Source: Micromonospora solifontis
Lineage (GTDB): Bacteria; Actinomycetota; Actinomycetes; Mycobacteriales; Micromonosporaceae
Length of the DNA stretch: 64,000 nucleotides
Direction of reading: 5' to 3'
Assembly: GCF_003725545.1 (NCBI RefSeq)
Contig: NZ_RJLN01000015.1
Span: forward strand, 1-64,000
In this document: in pieces, positions 41,664 through 51,230 of the stretch
Numbering within the stretch: position 1 is the stretch's first letter
How the letters are laid out: the number at the start of each line of letters is the position of its first letter
Notes under the pieces: model-generated
Seen by the model: the letters and a program-made list of their open reading frames with translations, nothing else
What the model was told of the DNA's origin: nothing
The model's database searches: none
Position numbers and translations under genes: made by a program

Positions 41664-44488
41664 CAACCAGTGGTGGAGCGGGGGAAGCGAGGGAAGCGGG
41701 GGAAGGCGGGGTGGCGCGGGGTCGGGGTGAAGCGGGGGGAGTCGCTCGCCAGGTCGGGGTGCTCCACCCCGAGGGCCAGTGCCGCCGCCTCCTCCAGGGC
41801 CAGCTCGCCGCCCGCCGCGTAGGCGGCGTCGAACGCCACGTCGCCCAGCACCCGGCGCAGCTCCGCCTGCCGCGCCAGCCAGTACGGCCCGAAGATGCCC
41901 GGGGTGGCGCGCAGGTAGGCCCGGGTGGCCTGGGCCGCCCCGAAGAGCCGCGCCGCGGTCACCGGGTCATCGCCCAGCGCGCAGCGCACCGCGATCGCGT
42001 TCAGCGTGTCGCACGCCCGCCCCAGGTAGCCGTGACTCATCCGGGAGCGGAGCGCCACCATCAGGTGCTCGTGCGCGGCGACCAGGTCGTCCCGGTCCAG
42101 CGCCACCAGGCCGAGCAGCATGTCCACGGAGCGCCGGCCCCGCTCCACCGGGCGGCCCGCCTCGACCGGGCGGGCCGCCCCGAGCAGCTCGGACGCCTCG
42201 TCCAGCGCGCCCCGGCGCCAGAGCAGCTCGGCCAGGTTGTAGACGGCCAGCAGCGCGTCCGAGACCACGTCCTGCGCGTACGCCCAGTCGATGACCTCGC
42301 GGCAGACCCGCTCCGCCTCGGCGAACTGCCCCATGTCGACCAGGGGCGCGGCACGCCCCGCCAGCACCCGGGCCAGCAGTCCCAGGTCGCCGGCCTGCCG
42401 GGCGGCCGCCTCGGCCCGCTGCGAGTAGCGCAGCTCCTCGGCGAACTCCCCGTCCGCGCCGGCGTGCAACGAGTGCATGTGGTACGCCGCCGCCAGCTCC
42501 GCCTCCGGGATCGACTCGCCCGTCTCGGCGATCCGGCCGTAGAGCCGGAACAGCCAGAGCCGGCCCTCCCGGGCCAGCCCCCGCTCCCGCCACCACTGGT
42601 CCAGCCCGCCGGCCAGCCGCAGGCCCGAACGGGCACTGCCGCCGGTGGCGCACCAGCGCAGCGCGGCCCGCAACTCCCCCGCCAGTGGGTCGAGCGCGTA
42701 CAGGGAGAGGGTGACCGGTTGCCCGTCCGGGCCGAGGTGCGCGCGTTCCAACGCGTGCCGGGACCAGGCGACGTGCCGGTCCCGGGCGCTCTGCTCCTCG
42801 CCGGCCTCGACCAGCCGGCGGGCCGCGTACGCCCGGATCGGGTCGAGCATCCGGTAGGTGCTGCCCGAGGCGTGCGGCTCGGCCAGCACCATCGACTTGT
42901 CCACCAGCACGGAGAGCGGGTCGAGCGGGTCGTCGTCGAGCAGCCACTGCACCGTCGGCAGATCCACCGGGCCGGCGAAGACCGCCAGCCAGCGCAGCAG
43001 CCGGGCCGAGCGCCCGCCCAGCGTCCGGTACGACCAGGTCACCGTGGCCTGCATGGTCAGATGACGTGCGCTGGCCGAGCGCTGCACGGACCGGGTCTCC
43101 GGAGTCGGCGGGGTGGCCCCGGTCGCGGCGGCCACCAGGTCCACGGTGTCCTGCTGGTTGCCGCTCCAGCCGGCCTCCAGCGGGGGCGGTTCCGGCTCCT
43201 CCCGGCCCGCGTCCAGGGTGCCCAGCATGTCGTCGAGGCGCTCGGCGAGCTGCCCGGCCGAGAGCACCCGCAGCCGGGCGGCGGCCAGCTCGATGGCGAG
43301 CGGCAGCCCGTCCAGCCGGCGGACCACCCGGCGCAGGTCGGCCTGCTCGGCGGGGTCCGGCGGCCGGCCACCCCGGGCCGCCGCCGTCCGGGCCAGCAGC
43401 AGGGCCACCGCGTCGCTCTCCCCGCCGTCGGGACCGGGGTCCACCGAGAGCGGAGGGATCCGCCAGACCACCTCGCCGGGCAGCCCGAAGGACTCCCGGC
43501 TGGTGGCGAGCACCCGGACGCCCCGGCCGCCGGCCAGCAGCCGGGAGATCACCTCGGCCGAGGCGGCCGGCTGGGCGTCGCAGGTGTCCAGCACGATCAG
43601 CATCCGGCGGGCGGCCGCGTACTCGACCAGGGTGTCCACCATCGGGCGGCCGGGCTCCGGGCGGAGCCCGAGCACGGCGGCGATCTCGAACGCCACCAGG
43701 CCCGGGTCGGTCACCGCGGCGACGTCGACGAACCACACCCCGTCCGGGTAGGCCTCGACGATCCCCGAGGCCAGCTCCACCGCCAGCCGCGTCTTGCCGG
43801 CGCCGCCCGCGCCCAGCACCGTCACCAGGCGGTACGTGTCGACCAGCCGCCGCAGCTCGGCCCGTTCCGCCTCCCGGCCGACGAACGAGGTGACCTGGGT
43901 GGGCAGGTTGTGCGCCACCGCGTCGGCGGTCCGCGGACGCGGGAAGCTCCGCTCCAGACCGGGTGCCACCAGCTGGAACAGCCGCTCCCGGTCGTCGAAG
44001 CCGCGCAGCCGGTGCAGCCCGAGGTCCAACAGGGACGCGCCGTCCGGCAGCGGCTCGGCGTGCCGTGCGGTGGCGGCCGAGCAGAGCACCTGTCCACCGT
44101 GGGCGGCCGCGGCGACCCGGGCCGCCCGGTGCACCTCGGGGCTGGCGTACTCGCCGTCGCGAGGTTCGGCGTACCCGGTGTGCAGGCCCATCCGCACCCG
44201 GGGCGCGGCCTCGGGGGTGGGCCAGTCGTGGCTGGCCAGCGCGCGTTGCGCGGTGAGGCAGGCGGTCACCGCGGCGGCCGCGTCGCCGAACGCGAGGAAG
44301 AACGAGTCCCCCTCGGTCAGCAACTCCGCCGCGTCGGTGCCGGCCAACGTGTCGCGCAGCAGCCGACGGTGTTCCCGCAGCACCGGGCGGTAGCCCGGAC
44401 CGAGCAGCTGGGCCAGCCGCGTCGACCCCTCGATGTCGGTGAACACGAAGGTCACCCATCCGCTCGGGAGGTGGATCCGTGGCGACAT
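41663..44488 (-). CDS. Class III cyclase-like / NB-ARC ATPase / TPR regulator
   Basis: 941 residues. A class III nucleotide cyclase domain (about 10-170) has the metal Asp in FTDIEGSTRL and EGDSFFLAF. However, the substrate Lys usually before TxGD is Leu (ELLTEGD) and the transition-state Asn is His (VHRAAR; Arg kept). Then an NB-ARC ATPase (about 195-450) with P-loop GAGGAGKTR, LIVLDTCD and GLPLAIELAA. The rest is a helical TPR-like region (LLARVLAGRAAPLVDMGQFAEAE). The C-terminal ~20 residues are a Pro/Arg/Phe repeat (PRFPRFPR). No DNA-binding domain is visible, unlike the mycobacterial Rv0386 group. Confidence 0.88.
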   Translation of the reverse strand: MSPRIHLPSGWVTFVFTDIEGSTRLAQLLGPGYRPVLREHRRLLRDTLAGTDAAELLTEGDSFFLAFGDAAAAVTACLTAQRALASHDWPTPEAAPRVRMGLHTGYAEPRDGEYASPEVHRAARVAAAAHGGQVLCSAATARHAEPLPDGASLLDLGLHRLRGFDDRERLFQLVAPGLERSFPRPRTADAVAHNLPTQVTSFVGREAERAELRRLVDTYRLVTVLGAGGAGKTRLAVELASGIVEAYPDGVWFVDVAAVTDPGLVAFEIAAVLGLRPEPGRPMVDTLVEYAAARRMLIVLDTCDAQPAASAEVISRLLAGGRGVRVLATSRESFGLPGEVVWRIPPLSVDPGPDGGESDAVALLLARTAAARGGRPPDPAEQADLRRVVRRLDGLPLAIELAAARLRVLSAGQLAERLDDMLGTLDAGREEPEPPPLEAGWSGNQQDTVDLVAAATGATPPTPETRSVQRSASARHLTMQATVTWSYRTLGGRSARLLRWLAVFAGPVDLPTVQWLLDDDPLDPLSVLVDKSMVLAEPHASGSTYRMLDPIRAYAARRLVEAGEEQSARDRHVAWSRHALERAHLGPDGQPVTLSLYALDPLAGELRAALRWCATGGSARSGLRLAGGLDQWWRERGLAREGRLWLFRLYGRIAETGESIPEAELAAAYHMHSLHAGADGEFAEELRYSQRAEAAARQAGDLGLLARVLAGRAAPLVDMGQFAEAERVCREVIDWAYAQDVVSDALLAVYNLAELLWRRGALDEASELLGAARPVEAGRPVERGRRSVDMLLGLVALDRDDLVAAHEHLMVALRSRMSHGYLGRACDTLNAIAVRCALGDDPVTAARLFGAAQATRAYLRATPGIFGPYWLARQAELRRVLGDVAFDAAYAAGGELALEEAAALALGVEHPDLASDSPRFTPTPRHPAFPRFPRFPRSTTG

Positions 44489-44645
44489 GCGTGGAACCTC
44501 CGCCCCCTGACGTCGGGTTCATGCTGCCCTATGGTCGTGCCGTCACGCATCGTGAGAACGGCCGGGCAGATTCCGACCCAAGGTGCCAAAGGATCACACC
44601 GCCGGCAAGGTACCGATCGACCGGCGAGACGAGGTGGCGCGCGAC

Positions 44646-44867
44646 TCAGCAGCCGCAGGCGCCGCCGCAGCAGCCGCCACCGGCCGGCGGGGCGCCGCCG
44701 CCGACCGGTCCGGACCCGCCCCGGCCGGTGACCGCGACGGTGGACAGCAGCTTCACCGTGTCGGCGTGGCCCTGCGGGCAGGACGCCGGCTGGCCGGCCT
44801 CCGCCATCGGGCGGTTGACCTCGAAGGTGGCGCCGCAGGAGCGGCAGCGGAACTCGTACCGGGGCAT
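44646..44867 (-). CDS. FmdB-family zinc-ribbon protein
   Basis: 73 residues. The N-terminal zinc ribbon MPRYEFRCRSCGATFEV has the first CxxC pair and SCPQGHAD supplies the second Cys and a His. This is the FmdB regulatory-protein fold common as a small conserved protein. The C-terminal ~25 residues are Gly-rich with three Cys pairs (GGGCCGGACGC), a second possible metal site. Function is unknown. It is divergent from the lytic transglycosylase gene and downstream of the cyclase gene's promoter region (44489-44645). Confidence 0.87.
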   Translation of the reverse strand: MPRYEFRCRSCGATFEVNRPMAEAGQPASCPQGHADTVKLLSTVAVTGRGGSGPVGGGAPPAGGGCCGGACGC

Positions 44868-44944
44868 GCTCCCAGCGTACGACCGGGCCTGACGGCGGAG
44901 CAGGCATGGGTGATACTCGACGGGTGGTGGACGGCGAGGAGCGC

Positions 44945-46228
44945 ATGACGGTTCGACCCCTGCGACCGGCCGCGCCGCCCGCCGGCGACCCGGGCCACCG
45001 GCCCGTCCCGAAACCTCGCCGCACCGCGAGCCCGGAGCCGGCCACCGACGCCGACCCGAAACCGCCGGCCACCGACGAACCGGCCGAGGCGAAGGCCGAC
45101 GGCACCGTGCCGGCGCCCGACGCCGCGGCGGTGGCCACTCCGGCGGCCGCCGGGAAGGCCGGGCCGGACGCCCTCGTCGAGTCCGGCGCCGGCGTGGGGT
45201 CCAGCAACGCGCCGTCGGACGGTACGGCCGGGGCCGACGCGGCCACCGGGGCCGACCCGGAGTCACCCGCGCCGGCCGGCGGTCGGCGGCGCCGCATCCC
45301 GTTCGCGCACGCGGTCCGGGTGCCACCGCCCCGGCAGCTCGCCGTCGGCGCGGCCCGAGCCACCCGCGACTGGTCCCGCCGCCCCAGCGGCCGCACCACC
45401 CTGCCCGGCCTCTTCCTGCTCGTCCTGGTCGCGGCCACCGCGACGGCGGGCGCGCTGCTGGTGCCGGCCGCCATCCGGAAGCCGGAGCCGGTGGCGGTGG
45501 ACGCCAGCGCGACGGCCCCCGCGCCGGGCCTGACCGCGAGTGGCGCGGTGCCCGGCGCGCCCGCGCTGACCCCGCCGCCCCTCGGCGGCACCGGCGAGCC
45601 GCTGGGGACCCTCACCCCGACCCCGGCCGGCCCGGTCGTCGGGCCGGTGACCGGCCGCCCGTCGGACGCCCTGGCCGGGTGGGCGCAGCAGGTCAGCCAG
45701 CGGACCGGCATCCCGGTGGTGGCCCTCCAGGCGTACGGCTACACCGAGCGGGTGCTGGAGCAGACCCACCGGAGCTGCCAGCTCAGCTGGACCACGCTGG
45801 CCGCGATCGGGTACGTCGAGTCCCGGCACGGCTCGGCCAACGGTGCCACCCTCCGGCCGGACGGCGTCTCCACGCCGGAGATCGTCGGCCCCCCGCTCAA
45901 CGGGCAGGGTGGCACCTCCCGGATCCCCGACAGCGACCGTGGCCTGCTCGATCACGACACCACCTGGGACCACGCGATCGGGCCGATGCAGTTCATCCCC
46001 GGCACCTGGCAGTCGGTCGGCGCGGACGGCGACAACGACGGGGCGCGCAACCCGCACGACCTCGACGACGCCGCCCTGGCCGCCGGCAACTACCTGTGCC
46101 AGGGCGGCCGGAACATGAGCATCCCGGGCGACTGGTGGGGTGCCATCCTCTCCTACAACGACGTGCGCCGGTACGCCCAGGACGTCTTCGACAAGGCCAA
46201 CGAGTACGGCCGGCTGAGCCGTACGTGA
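44945..46228 (+). CDS. Membrane-anchored lytic murein transglycosylase
   Basis: 427 residues. The first ~145 residues are a low-complexity Pro/Ala/Asp-rich cytoplasmic region. A transmembrane helix follows (about 152-175), then a Pro-rich linker and an SLT-type transglycosylase domain (about 240-427). It has LAAIGYVESRHGSANG (catalytic Glu), AIGPMQFIPGTWQSVGADGDNDGARNPHD and ILSYNDVRRYA. It cleaves peptidoglycan glycan strands outside the membrane. GAGGAG is three bases before ATG 44945; ATG 44906, with GGAG five bases upstream, is an alternative that adds 13 residues. Confidence 0.88.
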   Translation: MTVRPLRPAAPPAGDPGHRPVPKPRRTASPEPATDADPKPPATDEPAEAKADGTVPAPDAAAVATPAAAGKAGPDALVESGAGVGSSNAPSDGTAGADAATGADPESPAPAGGRRRRIPFAHAVRVPPPRQLAVGAARATRDWSRRPSGRTTLPGLFLLVLVAATATAGALLVPAAIRKPEPVAVDASATAPAPGLTASGAVPGAPALTPPPLGGTGEPLGTLTPTPAGPVVGPVTGRPSDALAGWAQQVSQRTGIPVVALQAYGYTERVLEQTHRSCQLSWTTLAAIGYVESRHGSANGATLRPDGVSTPEIVGPPLNGQGGTSRIPDSDRGLLDHDTTWDHAIGPMQFIPGTWQSVGADGDNDGARNPHDLDDAALAAGNYLCQGGRNMSIPGDWWGAILSYNDVRRYAQDVFDKANEYGRLSRT

Positions 46229-46300
46229 CGTGACCGGCCGGATACATTCGAGAACTGAACCCTTCCCCCGGGCAGCGGTTGCCGGCAAGCTAGACGGGTG

Positions 46301-47317
46301 ATGGTGCGCGAGTGGGACCCCCGGACCGCGTCGTCTGACGAGATCGCGTCGCTGCTGGACACGCTGAACGCGGTCCTGGCGGCCGACCTGCCGCAGGATC
46401 CGCCGTGGCGGGAGAGTTCCATGCGGGAATATCTCTCCGAGGTGATGCCGGGTGAGCGGCGGATCGCCTGGATCGCCCAGGCCGACCCCGCCCCCGACGC
46501 CGCCCCGGGCCCGATCCTGGGCCACGTGAACGTGCTGCTCCTCGGCGGGATCGGGGTGCTGGAGGTGCTGGTCCATCCGGCCGCCCGGCGCACCGGGCTG
46601 GGCCGCGAGCTGGTGCGGGTGGCCACCCGCCGGGTCTGGGACGAGGGCTTCCAGTCGATCGGCGTCGAGGTGGTGGGCGGCACCCCGGCCCTGGCGTTCT
46701 ACGAGTCGCTCGGCTTCACCCGGGAGTACGTCGAGACCCGCAGCGTGCTCGACCTGGGCGCGGTCGACTGGCCGGCGCTGACCGAGATGGCCGGTGGCGT
46801 CGGCGCCGGTTACCGCCTGGAGTTCTGCCCGGGCGGCCTGCCGGATGATCTGCTCGCGGCGTACGCGCGGGCCAAGGCCGAGGTGCGCGACGTCGACGAC
46901 GGCGAGCTGCGCCCCAGTTCGTACGATCCGCAGCGGCTCCGGGACAGCCTCGACACGCTGCACCGGCGGGGCATGAAGCCGTACATCGTGCTCGCCCTGC
47001 ACGAGCAGACCGGCGAGGTGGCCGGGTTGACCGAGGTGGTGGTGCCGGCGCAGCACCCGACCCGGGCCGACCAGTACGACACCATCGTCGTCCGGGACCA
47101 CCGCGGTTACGGCATCGACCGGGCCATCAAGGCGCGGATGCTGTTGGAGCTGCGCTCGGCCGAACCGCAGCTGACCGAGGTGCAGACCTGGAACGCGCAG
47201 GCCAACGAGGCGATGCTCAAGGTCAACGCGGAGCTGGGTTACCGGCCCGACCGCGACTGGTGTGAATACGGCGTGGACGTCGCCGAGCTGGTGCACCGGC
47301 TCGACCCGCATCGCTGA
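46301..47317 (+). CDS. GNAT acetyltransferase with two tandem domains
   Basis: 338 residues (339 from GTG 46298). The first GNAT domain (about 5-160) has the acetyl-CoA loop VHPAARRTGLGREL and ALAFYESLGFTREY. The second (about 165-335) keeps HRGYGIDRAIKARM and TWNAQANEAMLKVNAELGYR. Tandem-GNAT proteins of this kind resemble mycothiol synthase (MshD) in layout, but the substrate cannot be told here. The start has only a weak ribosome site. It follows the transglycosylase gene by 70 bp on the same strand. Confidence 0.85.
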   Translation: MVREWDPRTASSDEIASLLDTLNAVLAADLPQDPPWRESSMREYLSEVMPGERRIAWIAQADPAPDAAPGPILGHVNVLLLGGIGVLEVLVHPAARRTGLGRELVRVATRRVWDEGFQSIGVEVVGGTPALAFYESLGFTREYVETRSVLDLGAVDWPALTEMAGGVGAGYRLEFCPGGLPDDLLAAYARAKAEVRDVDDGELRPSSYDPQRLRDSLDTLHRRGMKPYIVLALHEQTGEVAGLTEVVVPAQHPTRADQYDTIVVRDHRGYGIDRAIKARMLLELRSAEPQLTEVQTWNAQANEAMLKVNAELGYRPDRDWCEYGVDVAELVHRLDPHR

Positions 47318-47411
47318 GGGATGTTCATCAAACGGCTGCCCGGGGGATGGACTTCGGACCGGAACGACCCTTAACGTGCGTTAGTTCCTGTCCACCCATC
47401 GTGGAGGCTCC

Positions 47412-50400
47412 ATGCGCCCGCGCCGCCCACTCGCCGCGCTCGCGACCACCGCCGTCGTATCCCTGACGGCGGTCGGCCTCGCACCCCCCGCGGCCAGCGC
47501 CGCGTCCACCGACCTGTTCATCTCGGAGTACGTCGAGGGCTCGTCCAACAACAAGGCGATCGAGCTCTACAACGGGACCGACGCCCCGGTCGACCTGACC
47601 GCCGGCGGCTACCAGCTCCAGTTCTTCTTCAACGGCGCCACCACGTCGACGAACGTCCCGCTGACCGGCACCGTCGCCGCCGGTGACGTCTTCGTCTTCG
47701 CCGCCTCCTCGGCCGCGCCCGCGATCCTCGCCCAGGCCGACCAGACGTACGGCGGCTCGCTGTACAACGGTGACGACGCGATCGTGCTGCGCAAGGGCAC
47801 GACCGTGGTCGACTCGATCGGGCAGGTCGGCTTCGACCCGGGCACCGAGTGGGGCAGCGGGCTCACCAGCACCGCCGACAACACCCTGCGCCGGCTTCCC
47901 TCGGTGACCGCCGGCGACACCGACCCGGCGGACGCCTTCGACCCGGCCGTGCAGTGGGTCGGTTTCGCCACCGACACCTTCGACGGGCTGGGCAGTCACA
48001 CCGTGGACTCCGGCGGCGGTCCGGTCGACCAACCCGCCACCGTGACCTGCGGCGGCACGCTGACCGTCGAGGCCGGCGGCACCGCCACCCGCCAGGTCAC
48101 CGCCACCGACGCCGACGACATGGTCACCGACCTGGCGGTCACCGCGGTCAACCCGGCGCCGGCCAGCGGCTCGATCAGCCGTACCGCGTTCACCCCGGCC
48201 GCCGCGGCCGGCGGCACCGCCACCGCGACGGTGACCGCGACCGGTCTCCCGGCCGGCTCGTACGCGGTCACCGTGACCTCGACGGACGCCGACGGCGGCA
48301 CCGCGACCTGTACGTTCACGGTGCAGGCCACCGCCCTGCTGTCGGTGGGCCAGGTGCAGGGCGGCGGCGAGCGGTCACCGCTCGCCCCGGCCAGCGGCAA
48401 CGGCACCAGCTCCGCGCTGTACGACGTGCGCGGCGTGATCACCCAGAAGTCGCTCACCCTCAGCTCCTCCGGCGCCGACCAGAACGGCTTCTACCTGCAG
48501 AGCCGCAAGGGCACCGAGGACGGCGACGCGCTCACCTCGGACGGCATCTTCGTCTTCATGGGCTCGTTCACCACGCTGATCGGGGGCTACGCCCCGACGG
48601 TCGGCGACGAGGTGGTGCTGCGCGGGCGGGTCTCCGAGTACTTCGACCAGACCCAGCTCTCCAGCACCTCACTGGTCCGCAAGATCGACTCGGGGTTGGA
48701 CGTGGACGCCGCCGTCCGGGTGGACGACGCGATCCCGCCGGCCGACGCGACCGCCGCCAACCTGTTCTGGGAGCGGCACGAGGGCGAGCGGATGCGGATC
48801 CGCTCCGGCAGCGGCGTCTCCGCCCCGCGGCACATCTACGCCTCCACCGCCGACTCCGAGTTCTACGTGCTGGACCGCGAGGACCCGATCATGCAGCGGA
48901 CCGACCCGTACGCCCGCCGGGTGTTCCGGGACGCGCACCCGCTGGACGACATCCCCGGCACCCTCTTCGACAACGGCAACAACCAGCGCATCCTGATCGG
49001 CGCCGGGGGCGTCAAGGCGACCGCCGGTGACGCCCGCGCGCTGCTGCCGGAGGCCCGGACGTACGACACGCTGACCGAGGACGCCTACGGCGCCGTCTCG
49101 TACGCGTTCAGCAAGTACAGCGTGCAGCCCGAGCAGGTCACCCTGACCGGTGGCGTGGACCCGTCGGAGAACCACCCACCGCAGCCGGCGAACCGGAACG
49201 CCGAGGTCGCGGTCGCCACGTACAACCTGGAGAACCTGTACGACTACCGGGACGACCCGTTCGACGGCTGTGACTTCGCCGGCAACCCGGGCTGCGAGGG
49301 GGTCAAGCCGCCGTTCGACTACGTGCCGGCCAGCGAGGCGGCCTACACCGCGCGGCTGAACGTGGAGGCACGGCAGATCGTCAACGCGCTGCACAGCCCC
49401 GACCTGGTGCTGGTGCAGGAGGCCGAGGACCAGGACATCTGCTCGGTCACCGGCGGCGTGCTGGTCTGCGGCACCACCGACAACGCCGACGGCGCGCCGG
49501 ACACCGTGCAGGAATTGGCGCTGGCCATCGCCGCCAACGGCGGTCCCGCGTACGCGGCGGCGTACGACCGGACCGGCGCGGACGCCCGGGGCATCACCTC
49601 GGCGTTCCTCTACCGCACGGACCGGCTGACCCTGGCCGCGGCGACCGCCACCGACCCGCTGTTGGGCACCGCCCCGACGGTCCAGTACCGCTCGGCGGGC
49701 CTGCCGTCCAACGCGGACGTGCAGAACCCGAAGGCGTTCAACGCGGTGCTGCCGTCCGACGTGGACAGCTCCACCGGGGTGGACGGTTCGAACGTCTACA
49801 CCCGCGCCGCGCAGCTGGCCAAGTTCACCGTGGCGGCGGCCCCCGGCGCGAGCGAGCACTACACGCTCTGGGCGGTCAGCAACCACTACTCGTCCGGCCC
49901 GGACAGCCGGGTCGGGCAGCGGCGGGAGCAGGCCGCGTACGGGGCCGCGCTGACCCAGGCGATCGAGGCGACCGACCGGGACGCCCGGATCATCTACGGC
50001 GGTGACCTCAACGTCTTCCCGCGGCCGGACGACCCGATCGCCACCGGGGAGAACCCCACCCCGTCGGACCAGCTCGGCCCGCTGTACCGGGCCGGCATGC
50101 ACAACCTGTGGGACGACCTGGCGGCGGACGTGCCGGCGGCGGCCTACTCGTACACCTTCAGCGGGCAGGCGCAGACGCTGGACAACCTCTTCGTCAACGG
50201 AAACCTCCACGACGACCTGGTGCAGGTCCGGGCGGCGCACATCAACGCCGACTACCCGACCGAGGCCGAGGGCCTGGGCGACCGGGGGGCCAGCGACCAC
50301 GACCCGCAGGTGGCCCGGTTCCGCTCCCGCGCGTCGCTGAGCGTGGCCGACACCTCGGTGGCCGAGGGCAACAAGGGCGACACCACCATGACGTTCACGG

Positions 50401-50663
50401 TGACCATCTCCCGGCCGCTCTCCGAGCCGGCGCTGATCTGCGCCACCACCTACGGCACCACGGCATCGGCCGGGTCGGACTACGACGCGTACGTCGGCTG
50501 CCGGACCCTGGCCGCCGGCCAGACGTCACTGGCCTTCCCGGTGAGCGTCCGCGGTGACCGGAAGGTCGAGGCCGACGAGCAGCTCAAGCTGTACGTGGCG
50601 GGCGTGCCCGGGCTCCGGCTCGCCGACCCGGTCGGCGTCGGGACCATCCTGAACGACGACTGA
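47412..50663 (+). CDS. ExeM/NucH-type secreted endonuclease with lamin-tail and Calx-beta domains
   Basis: 1083 residues. A Sec signal (ALATTAVVSLTAVGLAPPAASA) precedes a lamin-tail domain (about 33-190; LFISEYVEGSSNNKAIELYNG), an ExeM OB-like region, and an endonuclease/exonuclease/phosphatase domain (about 596-966). The latter has NLENLYDY, the metal Glu in VLVQEAEDQ, GGDLNVFPR and catalytic SDHDPQVARF. The C-terminus (about 975-1083) is a Calx-beta domain ending VGTILNDD. It degrades extracellular DNA, probably for phosphate or nutrient supply. GGAGG six bases before the ATG fixes the start. TAACGTGCGTTA just upstream is a possible operator. Confidence 0.92.
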   Translation: MRPRRPLAALATTAVVSLTAVGLAPPAASAASTDLFISEYVEGSSNNKAIELYNGTDAPVDLTAGGYQLQFFFNGATTSTNVPLTGTVAAGDVFVFAASSAAPAILAQADQTYGGSLYNGDDAIVLRKGTTVVDSIGQVGFDPGTEWGSGLTSTADNTLRRLPSVTAGDTDPADAFDPAVQWVGFATDTFDGLGSHTVDSGGGPVDQPATVTCGGTLTVEAGGTATRQVTATDADDMVTDLAVTAVNPAPASGSISRTAFTPAAAAGGTATATVTATGLPAGSYAVTVTSTDADGGTATCTFTVQATALLSVGQVQGGGERSPLAPASGNGTSSALYDVRGVITQKSLTLSSSGADQNGFYLQSRKGTEDGDALTSDGIFVFMGSFTTLIGGYAPTVGDEVVLRGRVSEYFDQTQLSSTSLVRKIDSGLDVDAAVRVDDAIPPADATAANLFWERHEGERMRIRSGSGVSAPRHIYASTADSEFYVLDREDPIMQRTDPYARRVFRDAHPLDDIPGTLFDNGNNQRILIGAGGVKATAGDARALLPEARTYDTLTEDAYGAVSYAFSKYSVQPEQVTLTGGVDPSENHPPQPANRNAEVAVATYNLENLYDYRDDPFDGCDFAGNPGCEGVKPPFDYVPASEAAYTARLNVEARQIVNALHSPDLVLVQEAEDQDICSVTGGVLVCGTTDNADGAPDTVQELALAIAANGGPAYAAAYDRTGADARGITSAFLYRTDRLTLAAATATDPLLGTAPTVQYRSAGLPSNADVQNPKAFNAVLPSDVDSSTGVDGSNVYTRAAQLAKFTVAAAPGASEHYTLWAVSNHYSSGPDSRVGQRREQAAYGAALTQAIEATDRDARIIYGGDLNVFPRPDDPIATGENPTPSDQLGPLYRAGMHNLWDDLAADVPAAAYSYTFSGQAQTLDNLFVNGNLHDDLVQVRAAHINADYPTEAEGLGDRGASDHDPQVARFRSRASLSVADTSVAEGNKGDTTMTFTVTISRPLSEPALICATTYGTTASAGSDYDAYVGCRTLAAGQTSLAFPVSVRGDRKVEADEQLKLYVAGVPGLRLADPVGVGTILNDD

Positions 50664-50720
50664 CGCCCCCGTCCCCGTTGCGGCCCGTCGCCCGGCTCAC
50701 CAGCCGGGCGGCGGGCCGCT

Positions 50721-51230
50721 TCAGTAGCTCCAGCGCCACCGGCGGGGATCCGGCGGGGGCGGCGTGGCGCGGTACTTCGCCACCCGCACCTCCCACTGGC
50801 TCCGTCGCCGCCGCTCCTCGACGTCGATCGGGCACCGGTGGAACGTCTCCGGCGGGCGGGCCAGTCCGTAGATGTCGGCCCACCACTCCCCCGGCTCCGG
50901 GTCGATGATCACCTTCAGGTGTGACGGGTAGCGACGGCCGGCGCCGTCGCGGATGCCCTCCCAGTCGGCCATCGGCTGGATCACCCGGCCGTCCTGGTCG
51001 ACCAGGGCGAGGTAGAGACCGGCGGCGCCGAAGATCCGCTCGAGCACACGCAGACTCGGCGTCAGCTCACCGGACTCGACGCGACCGATGGTGGAGGGCG
51101 CGACCCGGGCGAACCTCGCCATCTGGCGCTGGCCCAAGCCGACCCGGCGCCGGGCCTGGCGGACCAGCCCGGCGATGGGAAAGGGGCCGATGGTCGGCCC
51201 GGTAGGTCGTGGTGCGAACACGGAAGCCAT
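50721..51230 (-). CDS. XRE-family transcriptional regulator
   Basis: 169 residues from ATG 51230. A helix-turn-helix of the XRE/Cro type occupies about 20-75: LVRQARRRVGLGQRQMARFARVAPSTIGRVESGELTPSL. The C-terminal part (IIDPEPGEWWADIYGLARPPETFHRCPIDVEERRRRSQWE) is not a recognised domain and may be a sensor or toxin-system-like extension. The frame is open upstream to 51329, but that DNA is a repeat-rich Cys/Arg stretch without a ribosome site. No partner gene is adjacent apart from the nuclease gene that ends 58 bp away on the other strand. Confidence 0.82.
   Translation of the reverse strand: MASVFAPRPTGPTIGPFPIAGLVRQARRRVGLGQRQMARFARVAPSTIGRVESGELTPSLRVLERIFGAAGLYLALVDQDGRVIQPMADWEGIRDGAGRRYPSHLKVIIDPEPGEWWADIYGLARPPETFHRCPIDVEERRRRSQWEVRVAKYRATPPPPDPRRWRWSY

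Noticed and set aside
41711..44731. 1006-residue open frame on the plus strand opposite the cyclase gene
   Set aside because: Shadow of a very GC-rich gene in the other direction; composition is His/Arg/Gly-rich and no motif is seen.
47318..47411. PHO-box-like GTTCATCAAAC near 47323 upstream of the nuclease gene
   Set aside because: Only one unit fits; the required direct repeat of the 11-mer is absent.
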